DNA from: Blautia pseudococcoides
Lineage (GTDB): Bacteria > Bacillota > Clostridia > Lachnospirales > Lachnospiraceae
Direction: 5' to 3'
Assembly (NCBI RefSeq): GCF_001689125.2
Contig: NZ_CP015405.2
Span: forward strand, 897,001-961,000
Length of the DNA stretch: 64,000 bases
This document shows positions 35,446 to 44,594 of this stretch, in pieces (the first letter of the stretch is position 1; each line of letters starts with the position of its first letter). Made by a program: the position numbers and the translations under genes. The notes below the pieces were generated by a model. That model did no database searches. It was not told where the DNA came from and saw nothing but the letters and a program-made list of their open reading frames with translations.

Positions 35446-35970
35446 ATGAATATATTAGTGGTTTACAGTTCAAAGACAGGATTTACAGAGCGATATGCGG
35501 ACTGGATTGGGGAAAGGATACCCTGCACCTGTGTGAAAGCAAAGGAAGCGGATGAAATAGATATTGAAAAGTATGACGTGATCCTATATGGCGGAGGTTT
35601 TTACGGAGGGCAGATCCAGGGGATCGCATGGCTGAAAAACAGGATTCCCCGGTTGAAAGGGAAGAGGACAGCCGTTTTTGCCACAGGCGCCACCCCGAAG
35701 GATTCCCCGGAGGTTGAAAAGGCTTTTGCTCAAAATTTAACAGAGGAGGAGCGGCAGGCAATTCCCTGTTTTTATCTGCAGAGCGGACTGAATTATGAAC
35801 AAATGGATTGGAAACTCCGGATGATGATGAAGCTTTTCACAAAGATGATGGAAAAGAAAAAGGACAAAACCGAACAGGAAAAGATGATGGCAGCCCGTCT
35901 GAAAACTTCTTTTGACGTGGCGGATAAAAACAACCTGGAACCGCTGCTCCATTGGATCATGGAACAGTAA
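35446..35970 (+). CDS. flavodoxin-domain protein (menaquinone-dependent protoporphyrinogen oxidase-like)
   Basis: A 174-residue flavodoxin fold. It begins ILVVYSSKTGFTERYA, the FMN phosphate loop, followed by the GGGFYGGQIQG loop near residue 48. The C-terminal part is charged and helical. Family members use FMN for one- or two-electron transfer; those resembling HemG are often renamed flavodoxin-domain proteins in anaerobes because no haem pathway is present. Cotranscribed with the TetR gene. Confidence 0.85.
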   Translation: MNILVVYSSKTGFTERYADWIGERIPCTCVKAKEADEIDIEKYDVILYGGGFYGGQIQGIAWLKNRIPRLKGKRTAVFATGATPKDSPEVEKAFAQNLTEEERQAIPCFYLQSGLNYEQMDWKLRMMMKLFTKMMEKKKDKTEQEKMMAARLKTSFDVADKNNLEPLLHWIMEQ

Positions 35971-36058
35971 GGCAAAGGGGGACAGAGCAGGTTGTGGGAC
36001 ACAGGGCAAACCGTAGCCAAAGCACTGGGATGGCATGGCTGAAACACAGGTGTTTTCA

Positions 36059-36088
36059 TTGACAAAGAAGAACTGCCTGTGCTAGTAT
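36059..36088 (+). promoter_or_regulatory. promoter of the IMP dehydrogenase gene
   Basis: Perfect TTGACA (36059-36064), 18-base spacer, TAGTAT (36083-36088). Confidence 0.65.
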
Positions 36089-36132
36089 CAAACAAAACCA
36101 GAAACGTATTGAATACGAAAAGGAGAATTGAC

Positions 36133-37626
36133 ATGGCATTTTATTTTGATGAGCCGTCCAGAACATTTAGCGAGTACCTTTTGATCCCGGGTTATTCATC
36201 CGCGCATTGCGTGCCGTCCCAGGTGAATCTGAAAACCCCTTTGGTCAAATTCAGAAAAGGGGAGGACCCGGCGCTGTCTATTAACATTCCTATGGTTTCT
36301 GCAGTGATGCAGTCTGTTTCAGATGATAATCTGGCGGTGGCCCTTGCCCAGGAAGGCGGGATTTCCTTTATCTATGGTTCCCAGCCGGTGGAAAAACAGG
36401 CGGAGATGGTGAAAAAAGTGAAACGGTACCGCGCCGGATTTGTGGTGAGCGATTCCAATGTGTCTCCTGAAATGACTCTTCAGGATGTTCTTCGCCTGAC
36501 AGAGCAGACGGGCCATTCCACTATTGCGGTGACAGAGGACGGCGGACCCGGCGGGAAACTGCTTGGTATTGTCACCAACAAGGATTACCGGGTAAGCCGC
36601 ATGGACCTCGATCTAAAAGTAAAAGAATTCATGACAAAACTGGACGACCTTGTATACGCAGAGGAGGAGACGACTCTGAAGGAAGCAAATGACATTATCT
36701 GGGAACATAAAATAAACTGTCTGCCTCTGGTGAACAAGAACCGGGAACTGGTGTATCTGGTCTTCAGAAAGGATTATGATACTCATAAAAAGAATGAACA
36801 TGAGCTGATAGACAGCCACAAACGTTATATGGTAGGGGCAGGGATCAACACCAGGGATTATGAAACCCGTGTTCCGGCTCTTATAAATGCAGGTGCGGAT
36901 GTGCTCTGTATTGACAGCTCTGAAGGCTTTTCAGAGTGGCAGAAGATCACCATTGACTATATCAGAAAAAACTATGGGAATGATGTAAAGGTAGGAGCCG
37001 GAAATGTGGTGGATGCGGAAGGCTTCCGTTTTCTTGCCGATGCAGGCGCTGATTTTGTGAAAGTGGGAATCGGCGGCGGCGCGATCTGTATTACCCGGGA
37101 ACAGAAAGGCATCGGAAGAGGCCAGGCAACTGCAGTGATCGAGGTGGCAAAGGCCAGGGATGAATATTTTGAGGAGACCGGGATTTACATTCCTATCTGC
37201 TCTGACGGAGGCATTGTGCATGATTATCACATTACCCTGGCATTGGCCATGGGCGCTGACTTTATCATGCTTGGAAGATATTTTGCCAGATTTGATGAAA
37301 GCCCTACGAAAAAAGTCAATATCAACGGAAGCTATATGAAGGAATACTGGGGTGAGGGCAGCGCCAGAGCCAGAAACTGGCAGCGGTATGATATGGGAGG
37401 AGAGAAAAAGCTTTCTTTTGAGGAAGGTGTGGACTCCCTGGTGCCTTATGCGGGAAGTTTAAAGGATAATGTGAGCCTGACTCTGAGCAAGGTGCGTTCC
37501 ACCATGTGCAACTGCGGCGCACTTACGATTCCGGAACTGCAGGAAAAGGCCAAGATCACGCTGGTATCCTCTACAAGTATTGTGGAAGGCGGCGCCCATG
37601 ACGTTATGCTGCGTGACCAAAGATAA
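36133..37626 (+). CDS. guaB: IMP dehydrogenase, Tritrichomonas-like type
   Basis: The enzyme oxidises IMP to XMP, the rate-limiting step to GTP. The 497-residue protein has an N-terminal barrel part, two CBS domains (about 95-220) and the active-site loop with Cys319 in [19 protein letters not shown]. The Arg418-Tyr419 dyad lies in ARNWQRYD. The loop reads ICITRE rather than the usual SICTTR of bacterial GuaB. These motifs, the spacing and the exact positions 319 and 418/419 agree with what I recall for Tritrichomonas foetus IMPDH. The start at 36133 follows AAGGAGAA. A single-gene unit. Confidence 0.9.
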   Translation: MAFYFDEPSRTFSEYLLIPGYSSAHCVPSQVNLKTPLVKFRKGEDPALSINIPMVSAVMQSVSDDNLAVALAQEGGISFIYGSQPVEKQAEMVKKVKRYRAGFVVSDSNVSPEMTLQDVLRLTEQTGHSTIAVTEDGGPGGKLLGIVTNKDYRVSRMDLDLKVKEFMTKLDDLVYAEEETTLKEANDIIWEHKINCLPLVNKNRELVYLVFRKDYDTHKKNEHELIDSHKRYMVGAGINTRDYETRVPALINAGADVLCIDSSEGFSEWQKITIDYIRKNYGNDVKVGAGNVVDAEGFRFLADAGADFVKVGIGGGAICITREQKGIGRGQATAVIEVAKARDEYFEETGIYIPICSDGGIVHDYHITLALAMGADFIMLGRYFARFDESPTKKVNINGSYMKEYWGEGSARARNWQRYDMGGEKKLSFEEGVDSLVPYAGSLKDNVSLTLSKVRSTMCNCGALTIPELQEKAKITLVSSTSIVEGGAHDVMLRDQR

Positions 37627-37693
37627 GGGTGTATGAACGGATACCCAGTGGCCGGCATCGGAAATGTACAGACTGACCCGTTTTCATCCAAGG

Positions 37694-37722
37694 TTTACTT
37701 TTTAACGCTTTAATGATAAAAT
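37694..37722 (+). promoter_or_regulatory. promoter of glgB
   Basis: TTTACT (37694-37699), 17-base spacer, TAAAAT (37717-37722). Confidence 0.6.
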
Positions 37723-37743
37723 GTAACAAAAGGAGGGTGTTTT

Positions 37744-40611
37744 ATGTCTGACAAATTATATGAATTGATGGATTGGCCCGAAATAGAGGCTATTGTATAT
37801 TCTGAGGAAAGTGAACCGCGCCGCGTTCTGGGTCCACGTGTGACGGAGGAGGGCATCCTGATCCAGTGCTTTTTACCCGGTGCTGTGCAGGCGAAAATTC
37901 TGCTTACAAAAGAAAAACAAACGTATGATATGGTGATGGAAGATGAAGCAGGTTTTTTCGCTGTTCTGATTCCGGGAAATAAAATACCGAAATATAAAGT
38001 GGAGATGCAGGACTGGGAAGGAAATAAAAAGCAGTTCTATGACCCCTATGCCTTTGACACCAAAATCAGCCTGGATGAGGAACAGCAGTTCTGCGCAGGC
38101 ATCTGTTATGAAATTTATGAGAAACTGGGCGCGCATACCATGACCATAAATGGTGTATCCGGTGTGTATTTTGCAGTCTGGGCACCGAATGCCCTTCGTG
38201 TTTCCGTGGTTGGTGATTTTAACCACTGGGACGGCAGGACACATCAGATGAACCGTCTGGCTGTATCCGGGATTTTTGAATTATTTATACCCGGGATCAA
38301 ACCGGGCGCCCTGTACAAATATGAGATCAAGGCAAAAGGCTCCCTTGTATACTTAAAAGCAGACCCCTACGGAAACCAGGCGGAGCTGCGTCCGAAAACA
38401 GCCTCTATTGTAGCGGATCTGAACCATTACCAGTGGCAGGATGACCAGTGGATGAAGGACAGAAAACATATCAATGACGAGAAAAAACCCATGCTGGTCT
38501 ATGAGATGCATTTAGGCTCCTGGATAAAACCGGAGGAAGAGGGAAAACTGTTCTGTAATTACCGGGATATTGCTCCGAAGCTTGCAGGATATTTAAAAGA
38601 TATGGGGTACACACACGTAGAGCTTATGCCGGTTATGGAGCATCCCTTTGATGCTTCCTGGGGATATCAGGTGACGGGATATTATGCGCCTACCAGCAGA
38701 TATGGAACCTGTGAGGATTTTATGTATTTCATGGACTATCTGCACCAGCAGGGAATCGGTGTGATCCTGGACTGGGTGCCTGCCCATTTCCCGAAAGACA
38801 CACCGGGCCTTCCAAACTTCGACGGGACCTGTCTGTATGAGCATCTGGACCCCAGGCAGGGCATGCATCCCCATTGGGGAACTCTGATCTACAATTACGG
38901 AAGACCGCAGGTGAGGAATTTCCTCATATCCAACGCGCTTTTCTGGGTGGAGAAATTCCATGCAGATGGTATCCGTATGGATGCGGTTGCTTCCATGCTG
39001 TATCTGGACTACGGTAAGAATGACGGGGAGTGGGTTCCGAACATCTACGGAGGCAATGAGAATCTGGAAGCCATTGAATTCCTGAAGCATCTGAATTCCG
39101 TCTTTAAGAAAAAGCATCCGGACGCGCTTCTGATCGCGGAGGAATCCACAGCCTGGCCAAAGATTACCGGCAGCATAGAGGATGACGGCCTGGGATTCGA
39201 TATGAAGTGGAATATGGGCTGGATGAATGACTTTATTGACTACATGAAAAAAGATCCTCTGTTTCGAGGCGGTGCCCACGATGAACTGACATTCAGTATG
39301 GTCTATGCATACAGCGAAAAGTTTCTTTTAAGCCTGTCACATGATGAGGTAGTACATTTAAAAGGCTCCTTACTCATGAAGATGCCGGGGGAGAAGAAAG
39401 AAAAGTTCGCAAATCTGCGTGCGGCATATGGATTTATGGCGGTACATCCCGGCAAGAAGCTGCTGTTCATGGGACAGGAATTTGCCCAGGAGAGAGAGTG
39501 GTCTGAGGAGAGAAGCCTTGACTGGGAGCTTCTGGAGCAGCCGGAACACCAGCAGTTTAAAAATTATGTGAAAGCACTCTGGAATTTCTATAAGGAGCAG
39601 CCTGCACTGTTTGAGCTGGATTATGATACCGAGGGATTTGAGTGGATCAACCATATGGATTCCGAGAAAAATATGCTGACATTTATCAGGAAAACGAAAA
39701 AGAAAGAGGAGCTGCTGTTGGTGGTGTGCAACTTCTCGCCCCTTGTGTATGAAAAGTACCAGATGGGAGTTCCGTATCCGGGTAAATACAAAGAAATCTT
39801 TAACAGTGATGCCGTGGAGTTCGGCGGAACCGGTGTGAAGAACGCCAGAGTCAAATCCTCCAAGCGGGCAGAGTATGATGAGAGAAAGAACTCGGTCGTG
39901 ATAGATGTTGCACCGCTTTCTGTACAGATTTTTTCCTTTACAAAAGAGGAGAGAAAGACAACAACAAAGACGGGTACCAGGAAGACAGTGAAAGATACTG
40001 CGGCTGCAAAAGCACCTGCAAAAGGCAAGGCAAAGGCCGCGGCAGCAAAGAATGCGGAGGATAAGCAAAAATCTGCGGTTTCAAAAGTCCGCGCAGAGCT
40101 GGAAAAGAAAATTGAGGATGAGCGGAAAAAGGAGCTGGAACAGCAGGCATTAAATATAGCTGCCGCATCAGCGGCTGTTAAAACCGAAGAAGCATCCGAA
40201 AAGAAGAATGCTCCTGCTGCTGAAGCAGGCAAAACCACAGGAACGTCCGGCACCGGGAAAACGAAGAAAAAGGCAGAGGTAAAGGCGGAAGCGAAAAATC
40301 CAGCCGAAAAGCTGGCAGCGGTGAAACCGGAAGCGAAAAAGTTAGCATCAAAACCGGAGGCGGAGAAGATAGAGGCAAAGCCGGAGGCGAAAAAGATAAC
40401 CGCAAAGCCGGAAGCCGGGAAGATAGAGGCAAAGCCGGAGGCGAAAAAGATCGCATCAAAGCCGGAAGCCGGGAAGATAGAGGCAAAGCCGGAGGCGAAA
40501 AAGATCGTATCAAAGCCGGAAGCCGGGAAGATAGAGGCAAAGCCGGAGGCGAAAAAGATCGCATCAAAGCCGGAAGCCGGGAAGATAGAGGCAAAGCCGG
40601 AGGCGAAATAG
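37744..40611 (+). CDS. glgB: glycogen branching enzyme with repetitive Lys/Ala/Glu tail
   Basis: The enzyme makes alpha-1,6 branches in glycogen. Residues 1 to about 735 are a complete GH13 branching enzyme: N-terminal domain, CBM48 (about 120-220; YFAVWAPNALRVSVVGDFN), and a barrel with nucleophile Asp in DGIRMDAVASM (near 412), acid Glu in LIAEESTAWP (near 466) and LSHDEVVH (near 534). Residues 736-955 are a disordered tail of Lys, Ala, Glu and Pro, ending in 18-residue repeats (GKIEAKPEAKKIASKPEA). The TAG at 40609 replaces an AAG seen in the other repeats, so the tail was once longer. GGAGGG precedes the ATG. No other glg gene is near. Confidence 0.92.
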   Translation: MSDKLYELMDWPEIEAIVYSEESEPRRVLGPRVTEEGILIQCFLPGAVQAKILLTKEKQTYDMVMEDEAGFFAVLIPGNKIPKYKVEMQDWEGNKKQFYDPYAFDTKISLDEEQQFCAGICYEIYEKLGAHTMTINGVSGVYFAVWAPNALRVSVVGDFNHWDGRTHQMNRLAVSGIFELFIPGIKPGALYKYEIKAKGSLVYLKADPYGNQAELRPKTASIVADLNHYQWQDDQWMKDRKHINDEKKPMLVYEMHLGSWIKPEEEGKLFCNYRDIAPKLAGYLKDMGYTHVELMPVMEHPFDASWGYQVTGYYAPTSRYGTCEDFMYFMDYLHQQGIGVILDWVPAHFPKDTPGLPNFDGTCLYEHLDPRQGMHPHWGTLIYNYGRPQVRNFLISNALFWVEKFHADGIRMDAVASMLYLDYGKNDGEWVPNIYGGNENLEAIEFLKHLNSVFKKKHPDALLIAEESTAWPKITGSIEDDGLGFDMKWNMGWMNDFIDYMKKDPLFRGGAHDELTFSMVYAYSEKFLLSLSHDEVVHLKGSLLMKMPGEKKEKFANLRAAYGFMAVHPGKKLLFMGQEFAQEREWSEERSLDWELLEQPEHQQFKNYVKALWNFYKEQPALFELDYDTEGFEWINHMDSEKNMLTFIRKTKKKEELLLVVCNFSPLVYEKYQMGVPYPGKYKEIFNSDAVEFGGTGVKNARVKSSKRAEYDERKNSVVIDVAPLSVQIFSFTKEERKTTTKTGTRKTVKDTAAAKAPAKGKAKAAAAKNAEDKQKSAVSKVRAELEKKIEDERKKELEQQALNIAAASAAVKTEEASEKKNAPAAEAGKTTGTSGTGKTKKKAEVKAEAKNPAEKLAAVKPEAKKLASKPEAEKIEAKPEAKKITAKPEAGKIEAKPEAKKIASKPEAGKIEAKPEAKKIVSKPEAGKIEAKPEAKKIASKPEAGKIEAKPEAK

Positions 40612-40690
40612 ACAGCATCGAAGCCGGAAGCCGGGAAGATAGAAGCAAAGGCGGAGCGAAGAAGATAAACGCAAAGCCAGAAGCAGAGAA
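40366..40690 (+). repeat. 54-bp tandem repeat array in the glgB tail
   Basis: Successive copies begin at 40366, 40420, 40474, 40528, 40582 and (degenerate) 40636, all spaced exactly 54 bp. The first four are nearly identical; the fifth contains the stop codon and the sixth a one-base deletion. The array is coding, not CRISPR-like: there are no unique spacers. Confidence 0.9.
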
Positions 40691-40859
40691 GATAGAGGCG
40701 AAAACGGAAGCGGAAAAGACAGTATCAAAGCCGGAGGCAGAGAAGACAGAGACAAAGGCAGAGAAAGAGTCTTCGGCAGCGGCGAAAACAGCCGATCCAG
40801 AGACCGGTCAGACAACTTCCCAAAAGAGAACAACGAGAAAGACAACAAGGAAAAAGTAA
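40612..40859 (+). pseudogene. severed C-terminal end of the glgB tail
   Basis: After the TAG at 40609 the same frame continues to read tail sequence (TASKPEAGKIEAKAE) until about 40655, where one G is missing compared with the repeat pattern. Shifting the frame there restores Lys/Glu-rich tail to a final TAA at 40857-40859, ending TTRKTTRKK. So one point mutation and one deletion cut about 80 residues off the ancestral protein. Confidence 0.8.
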
Positions 40860-40870
40860 GGATGAACTAA

Positions 40871-41758
40871 ATGACAGGAATATTGGCAAGCAGCATAAAA
40901 CTAGAAAAAATCTGGAACCGTTTCAGTGCCCAGATACCTGCCGTGGAAGCCTTTGCGTGGAAGGTGATCCTGGCGATCATCATCTATTTTATAGCCAGCA
41001 AGGTGATCGTCAAGATTTGCGCCATTATAAAGGCAGCCATGAATAAGGCAGGGGCGGACACTGGTGTCATCCAGTTTTTGACCTCCTTTGTAAAGACTGC
41101 CCTCTACTTCCTGGTGATCGTAAGTATTGCAGTCCGTTTTGGAATTAAGGAATCCTCTATAGCGGCATTGCTGGCGTCCGGTGGTGTGGCCATCGGCCTG
41201 GCACTGCAGGGCGGTCTGTCAAATCTGGCAGGCGGAGTGATCATCATGCTTTTACGGCCCTTCACAGTGGGAGACTACATTATAGAGAACACAAACAGCC
41301 AGGAGGGGACTGTAGTGAAGATTGATCTGTTTTACACAACCCTCTCCACTGTGGACAACAGGCGGATCACCATACCAAACGGAAATATCACCAACTCCAG
41401 CATTGTCAACGTCACATCCCAGGACAAGCGTAAGCTGGAAATTAAAGTGATGATTGGCTACCAGTCGGATTTAAAAAAGGCAAAAGGGATTCTGGAAACA
41501 CTGCTTCATGCGGACCCTGCCATCATGTCTGAACAGGAAATGCTGGTATTCGTGGATGAACTGGCAGATGACGGCGTGATCCTTGGGCTGAGGGCATGGG
41601 TGAAAACAGAAGATTACTGGCCTGCAAAATGGAGACTGAACGAGGAGATCAAACTGACATTTGACGAGGAAAACATTGATATTCCATATCCGCAGCTTGA
41701 TGTGCATATCAAGTCCGGATTGCCTGAGGCTTTTGGCAGAGAGGAGCGCAGCCTATGA
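40871..41758 (+). CDS. mscS: small-conductance mechanosensitive channel, MscS family
   Basis: The 295-residue channel opens under membrane tension to release solutes. It has three membrane helices (about 25-45, 68-88, 95-125), the pore-lining helix GGVAIGLALQGGLSNLAGGV, then the beta domain (PFTVGDYI, RRITIPNGNI) and the alpha/beta vestibule. AAGGA precedes the ATG, which lies 12 bases behind the old end of the glgB tail. The lipoprotein gene overlaps its stop by four bases. Confidence 0.94.
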   Translation: MTGILASSIKLEKIWNRFSAQIPAVEAFAWKVILAIIIYFIASKVIVKICAIIKAAMNKAGADTGVIQFLTSFVKTALYFLVIVSIAVRFGIKESSIAALLASGGVAIGLALQGGLSNLAGGVIIMLLRPFTVGDYIIENTNSQEGTVVKIDLFYTTLSTVDNRRITIPNGNITNSSIVNVTSQDKRKLEIKVMIGYQSDLKKAKGILETLLHADPAIMSEQEMLVFVDELADDGVILGLRAWVKTEDYWPAKWRLNEEIKLTFDEENIDIPYPQLDVHIKSGLPEAFGREERSL

Positions 41759-42420
41759 AGCACAGAACATTATGTATTGCTGTCCTGCTTTGCGCCGCAA
41801 TGATATTTGGCACGGCAGGATGCAGCAATACCCAGGATACAGATGTGAAAACCCAGACAGAGTCAAAAGAGGATAAAAAGGACACAGAAGAGAAAAGCAA
41901 AGAAACCCCGGATAAGGAAAGTGAGAAAGAAAGTGCAGCGTCTAAAGAGGAGACCGTGCCAAAGGATGAATCAAAAGATGCAGTAAAGAGCCATGCAGAG
42001 ATACAGGAATCCCAGAAAGAAAGTGCACCGGTACAGACCGGACAGGCATTTATCTATGTCCCCGATGAAAATGCCGAGGGATGGGATGTGAACCAGGTGG
42101 AAATCGCCCAGGTGACTGCTGACGCGTTGATCGGGCAGCTTGTGGGTGCTGGTGTTCTGACAGACAGTATAACCGTACAGAATTTTGAGGAGACAGAGGA
42201 AGAAGGGCAGTATGTGCTGAAACTGGATCTGTCCTCAAATTTTAAAGACAGTATCCGTTCCATGGGAACGGCAGGTGAGATTCTCACTATTGGGGCTGTT
42301 GTCAATTCATTTCTGGATACCTATCAGGCGGAGGCTATCCAGATCACAGTGGACGGCAGCACGTTGGAGACCGGCCACGAGGTATATGAAGGATTTATGA
42401 CACATATGGATTATCAGTAA
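41755..42420 (+). CDS. GerMN-domain lipoprotein
   Basis: A 221-residue secreted lipoprotein: signal peptide 1-22, lipobox GTAGC (Cys23), a Lys/Glu/Ser-rich linker to about residue 95, then a GerMN domain (about 98-221) with VDGSTLETGHEVYEGFM at the end. The family takes part in spore germination or cell-surface integrity. Start and stop overlap with mscS (ATGA), so the two are coupled; a link between the proteins is only inferred. Confidence 0.85.
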   Translation: MKHRTLCIAVLLCAAMIFGTAGCSNTQDTDVKTQTESKEDKKDTEEKSKETPDKESEKESAASKEETVPKDESKDAVKSHAEIQESQKESAPVQTGQAFIYVPDENAEGWDVNQVEIAQVTADALIGQLVGAGVLTDSITVQNFEETEEEGQYVLKLDLSSNFKDSIRSMGTAGEILTIGAVVNSFLDTYQAEAIQITVDGSTLETGHEVYEGFMTHMDYQ

Positions 42421-42426
42421 CGAAAG

Positions 42427-42462
42427 ATGCAGCGCCGGAGTGTATTCCGGCTGCTGCATTTT
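42427..42462 (+). terminator. terminator-like hairpin
   Basis: ATGCAGC-GCCGG pairs with CCGGC-(T)-GCTGCAT, with a one-base bulge, followed by TTT. The T run is short, so some read-through into the oxidoreductase gene is likely. Confidence 0.6.
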
Positions 42463-42486
42463 CAGATTAGACGGGAGTGGTTGACT

Positions 42487-43575
42487 ATGAAAAAACTATT
42501 TGAACCATGGCAGATAAAAACGGTGAAAATAAAAAACAGAATTTGTTTTCCGCCGGTAGTCTGTTATGCCTGGGGCACAGAGGATGGCTATGTGACACAG
42601 GAAAATGTGGAGCATTACAGAAAGGTGGCAAAGGGGCAGACCGGGCTGATCATACAAGAAGCCACATGTGTGGACCGAAACGGAAAACTTGCCGCAAACC
42701 AGCTTGGTATCTGGGAGGACGGCCAGATAAAAGGACTGTCTGAAATCGCAGATGCAGTCCATAAAGAAGGATGCCCCATCTTTATCCAGATCCATCATGC
42801 CGGCGTCTCGGGACTGGATGGAGAACTGGCCTGTCCCAGTGATTACAGTTTTTACAAGGACGGTGTCAAAAAAACAGGGAAAGAGATGACAATAGAAGAA
42901 ATACATAAAGTGCAGCAGGAATTTACGGATGCAGCAGTCCGCGCCTGGAAAGCAGGGTATGACGGAGTGGAACTGCACGGATGCCACCAGTATCTCATGT
43001 GCGAATTTTTTAACCGCTGGGTGAACCGCAGGCAGGATGCATACGGGGAACACAGGGAACGGTTTGCTGTGGAGATCCTGCGGGCCATAAAGGAGAAAGT
43101 GCCGGAGGATTTTGTGGTGGGAATCCGTCTGGGAGGATTTGAACCGAGGCTTGAGGATGGTGTGAGACACGCCCGGGTATTGGAAAAGGAGGGCATAGAT
43201 TTTATAGATGTGTCCTATGGATTTTCCGGCGAGGATGACCCGAAAGCTCCTGCGGATTTTCCCTATGAAAAATGTATCTACGCGGCAGCCCAGATCAAAC
43301 GCGCGGTTTCCGTTCCGGTTTTTGCGGTGAACGGGATCACGGACCCTGAAATGGCACAGGATATTCTGGAGCGCACCGATGTGGATATGATTGATATTGC
43401 CAGAGGCATCATCGTGAATCATAATTGGGCCAGGGATGCCATGGAAGGCAGGGATACGGGAAAATGCCTGCACTGCAGGCGTTGTCTGTGGTGTGAAAAC
43501 CCGGATACCTGCACCGGAAGAAAAATCCTTGAGAAAAATCTTCAGAGGAAAAAGGAATTTATAGACAATTTATAA
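42487..43575 (+). CDS. Old Yellow Enzyme-family NADH:flavin oxidoreductase
   Basis: A 362-residue FMN barrel enzyme. Visible blocks are IKNRICFPPV, the catalytic His pair region IQIHHAG, GYDGVELHGCHQYLMCEFFNR (22 positions in all, the LxxFLSPxxNxRxD region of the family) and VDMIDIARGIIVNHNWA for FMN phosphate. The C-terminus has KCLHCRRCLWCENPDTC, five cysteines near 340, where two-domain enoate reductases hold a [4Fe-4S] cluster; the NAD-binding second half is absent. Start at 42487 after GGGAGTG. Substrate unknown; probably an enoate or similar electrophile. Confidence 0.85.
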   Translation: MKKLFEPWQIKTVKIKNRICFPPVVCYAWGTEDGYVTQENVEHYRKVAKGQTGLIIQEATCVDRNGKLAANQLGIWEDGQIKGLSEIADAVHKEGCPIFIQIHHAGVSGLDGELACPSDYSFYKDGVKKTGKEMTIEEIHKVQQEFTDAAVRAWKAGYDGVELHGCHQYLMCEFFNRWVNRRQDAYGEHRERFAVEILRAIKEKVPEDFVVGIRLGGFEPRLEDGVRHARVLEKEGIDFIDVSYGFSGEDDPKAPADFPYEKCIYAAAQIKRAVSVPVFAVNGITDPEMAQDILERTDVDMIDIARGIIVNHNWARDAMEGRDTGKCLHCRRCLWCENPDTCTGRKILEKNLQRKKEFIDNL

Positions 43576-43656
43576 TTTTTAAGAGTCAGGAAATATCTAT
43601 TTGTCTGTCATCGTGCTATTATGAATATATCGCAAAATGAGAGAGGATGATACCAC

Positions 43657-44181
43657 ATGAAGACGCAGGTATTGTATAAAAGCAGAACAGGCAATACGGA
43701 GAAACTGGCAAAGGCCATATTTGCAGCCGTGCCGGGTTCGGACAAGGATATAGCCCGGCTGGACGGGCAGACAGACTATGATATGGCGGACATTTATTTT
43801 ATCGGCTTCTGGACGGACAGAGGGAGTGCCAGCGTGGAAGTGCTGGATTACCTGGGGTCCCTGCAGGGAAAGAAGATAGCGTTGTTCGGCACCTGCGGAA
43901 TGGGTGAAAGCCCTGAATATTTTAAGAAAATAGAGGAAAATATCCGGGTTTTCATAGAGGATGACAATGAATATCTGGGTGCCTTTATCTGCCAGGGCAA
44001 GATGCCTATCCGGGTCAGGGAAAAATATAACAACATGAGAAACAGCAGCAACGGCAGGCAGATTGACACCATGATAAGAAATTTTGATATGGCTATGCTT
44101 CATCCCGATATGGATGACCTGGAACATGCCCGGCAGTTTGTGAACAAAATATATGAATCATTAGAGAAGGATGGGATTTGA
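43657..44181 (+). CDS. flavodoxin-like protein
   Basis: A 174-residue flavodoxin fold starting TQVLYKSRTGNTEKLAKAI, the FMN phosphate loop, with the IGFWTDRGSASVEV and LFGTCGMGESPEYF loops following. It is a bit longer than classical flavodoxins because of a helical C-terminus. GAGAGGATG precedes the ATG. It lies 81 bases behind the flavin oxidoreductase and may act as its electron donor (inference). Coupled to the next gene. Confidence 0.85.
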   Translation: MKTQVLYKSRTGNTEKLAKAIFAAVPGSDKDIARLDGQTDYDMADIYFIGFWTDRGSASVEVLDYLGSLQGKKIALFGTCGMGESPEYFKKIEENIRVFIEDDNEYLGAFICQGKMPIRVREKYNNMRNSSNGRQIDTMIRNFDMAMLHPDMDDLEHARQFVNKIYESLEKDGI

Positions 44182-44186
44182 CGATC

Positions 44187-44594
44187 ATGAAAGAAAAATT
44201 TGCAAAGTTTATGGCAGGACGCTACGGCACGGACAGACTGAACCAGTTTATGCTGATCGTGCTTCTGGTCTGCGCTGTCATCAATATGTTCATCAGAAAC
44301 GGATATGTTTCCATACTGCTGACTTCCTGGGAGATTCTTCTGATTGTTTTTATATACATCAGAATGTTTTCCAGAAATATCACAAAGCGCTATGCGGAGA
44401 ACCAGAAGTACCTTACTGTTGAAAATAAAGTACGCCATTTCTTCGGCCAGAAAAAGTATATTCAGCAGCAGAGAAAGGACCACCACATTTATACCTGCCC
44501 AAACTGCAAACAAAAGATTCGTATTCCCAAGGGAAAAGGCAAGGTGAGTGTGCGCTGTCCAAAATGCGGGACGGAATTTGTGAAAAACAGTTAG
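44187..44594 (+). CDS. membrane protein with C-terminal zinc ribbon
   Basis: A 135-residue protein with two membrane helices (about 19-36 and 42-60) and a C-terminal zinc ribbon formed by CPNC and CPKC near 103-127. Most of it is cytoplasmic and basic. The start may be ATG 44187 or the TTG at 44178 that overlaps the flavodoxin stop. Similar small proteins are common in Lachnospiraceae; the function is unknown. The 187 bases that follow hold no gene. Confidence 0.75.
   Translation: MKEKFAKFMAGRYGTDRLNQFMLIVLLVCAVINMFIRNGYVSILLTSWEILLIVFIYIRMFSRNITKRYAENQKYLTVENKVRHFFGQKKYIQQQRKDHHIYTCPNCKQKIRIPKGKGKVSVRCPKCGTEFVKNS

Noticed and set aside
40178..40648. Minus-strand Pro/Ser/Leu repeat protein
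   Set aside because: It is the mirror of the 54-bp repeats in the glgB tail; the plus frame is in phase with the catalytic domain.
40366..40690. CRISPR array
   Set aside because: The units are contiguous and near identical, with no unique spacers, and they are coding.
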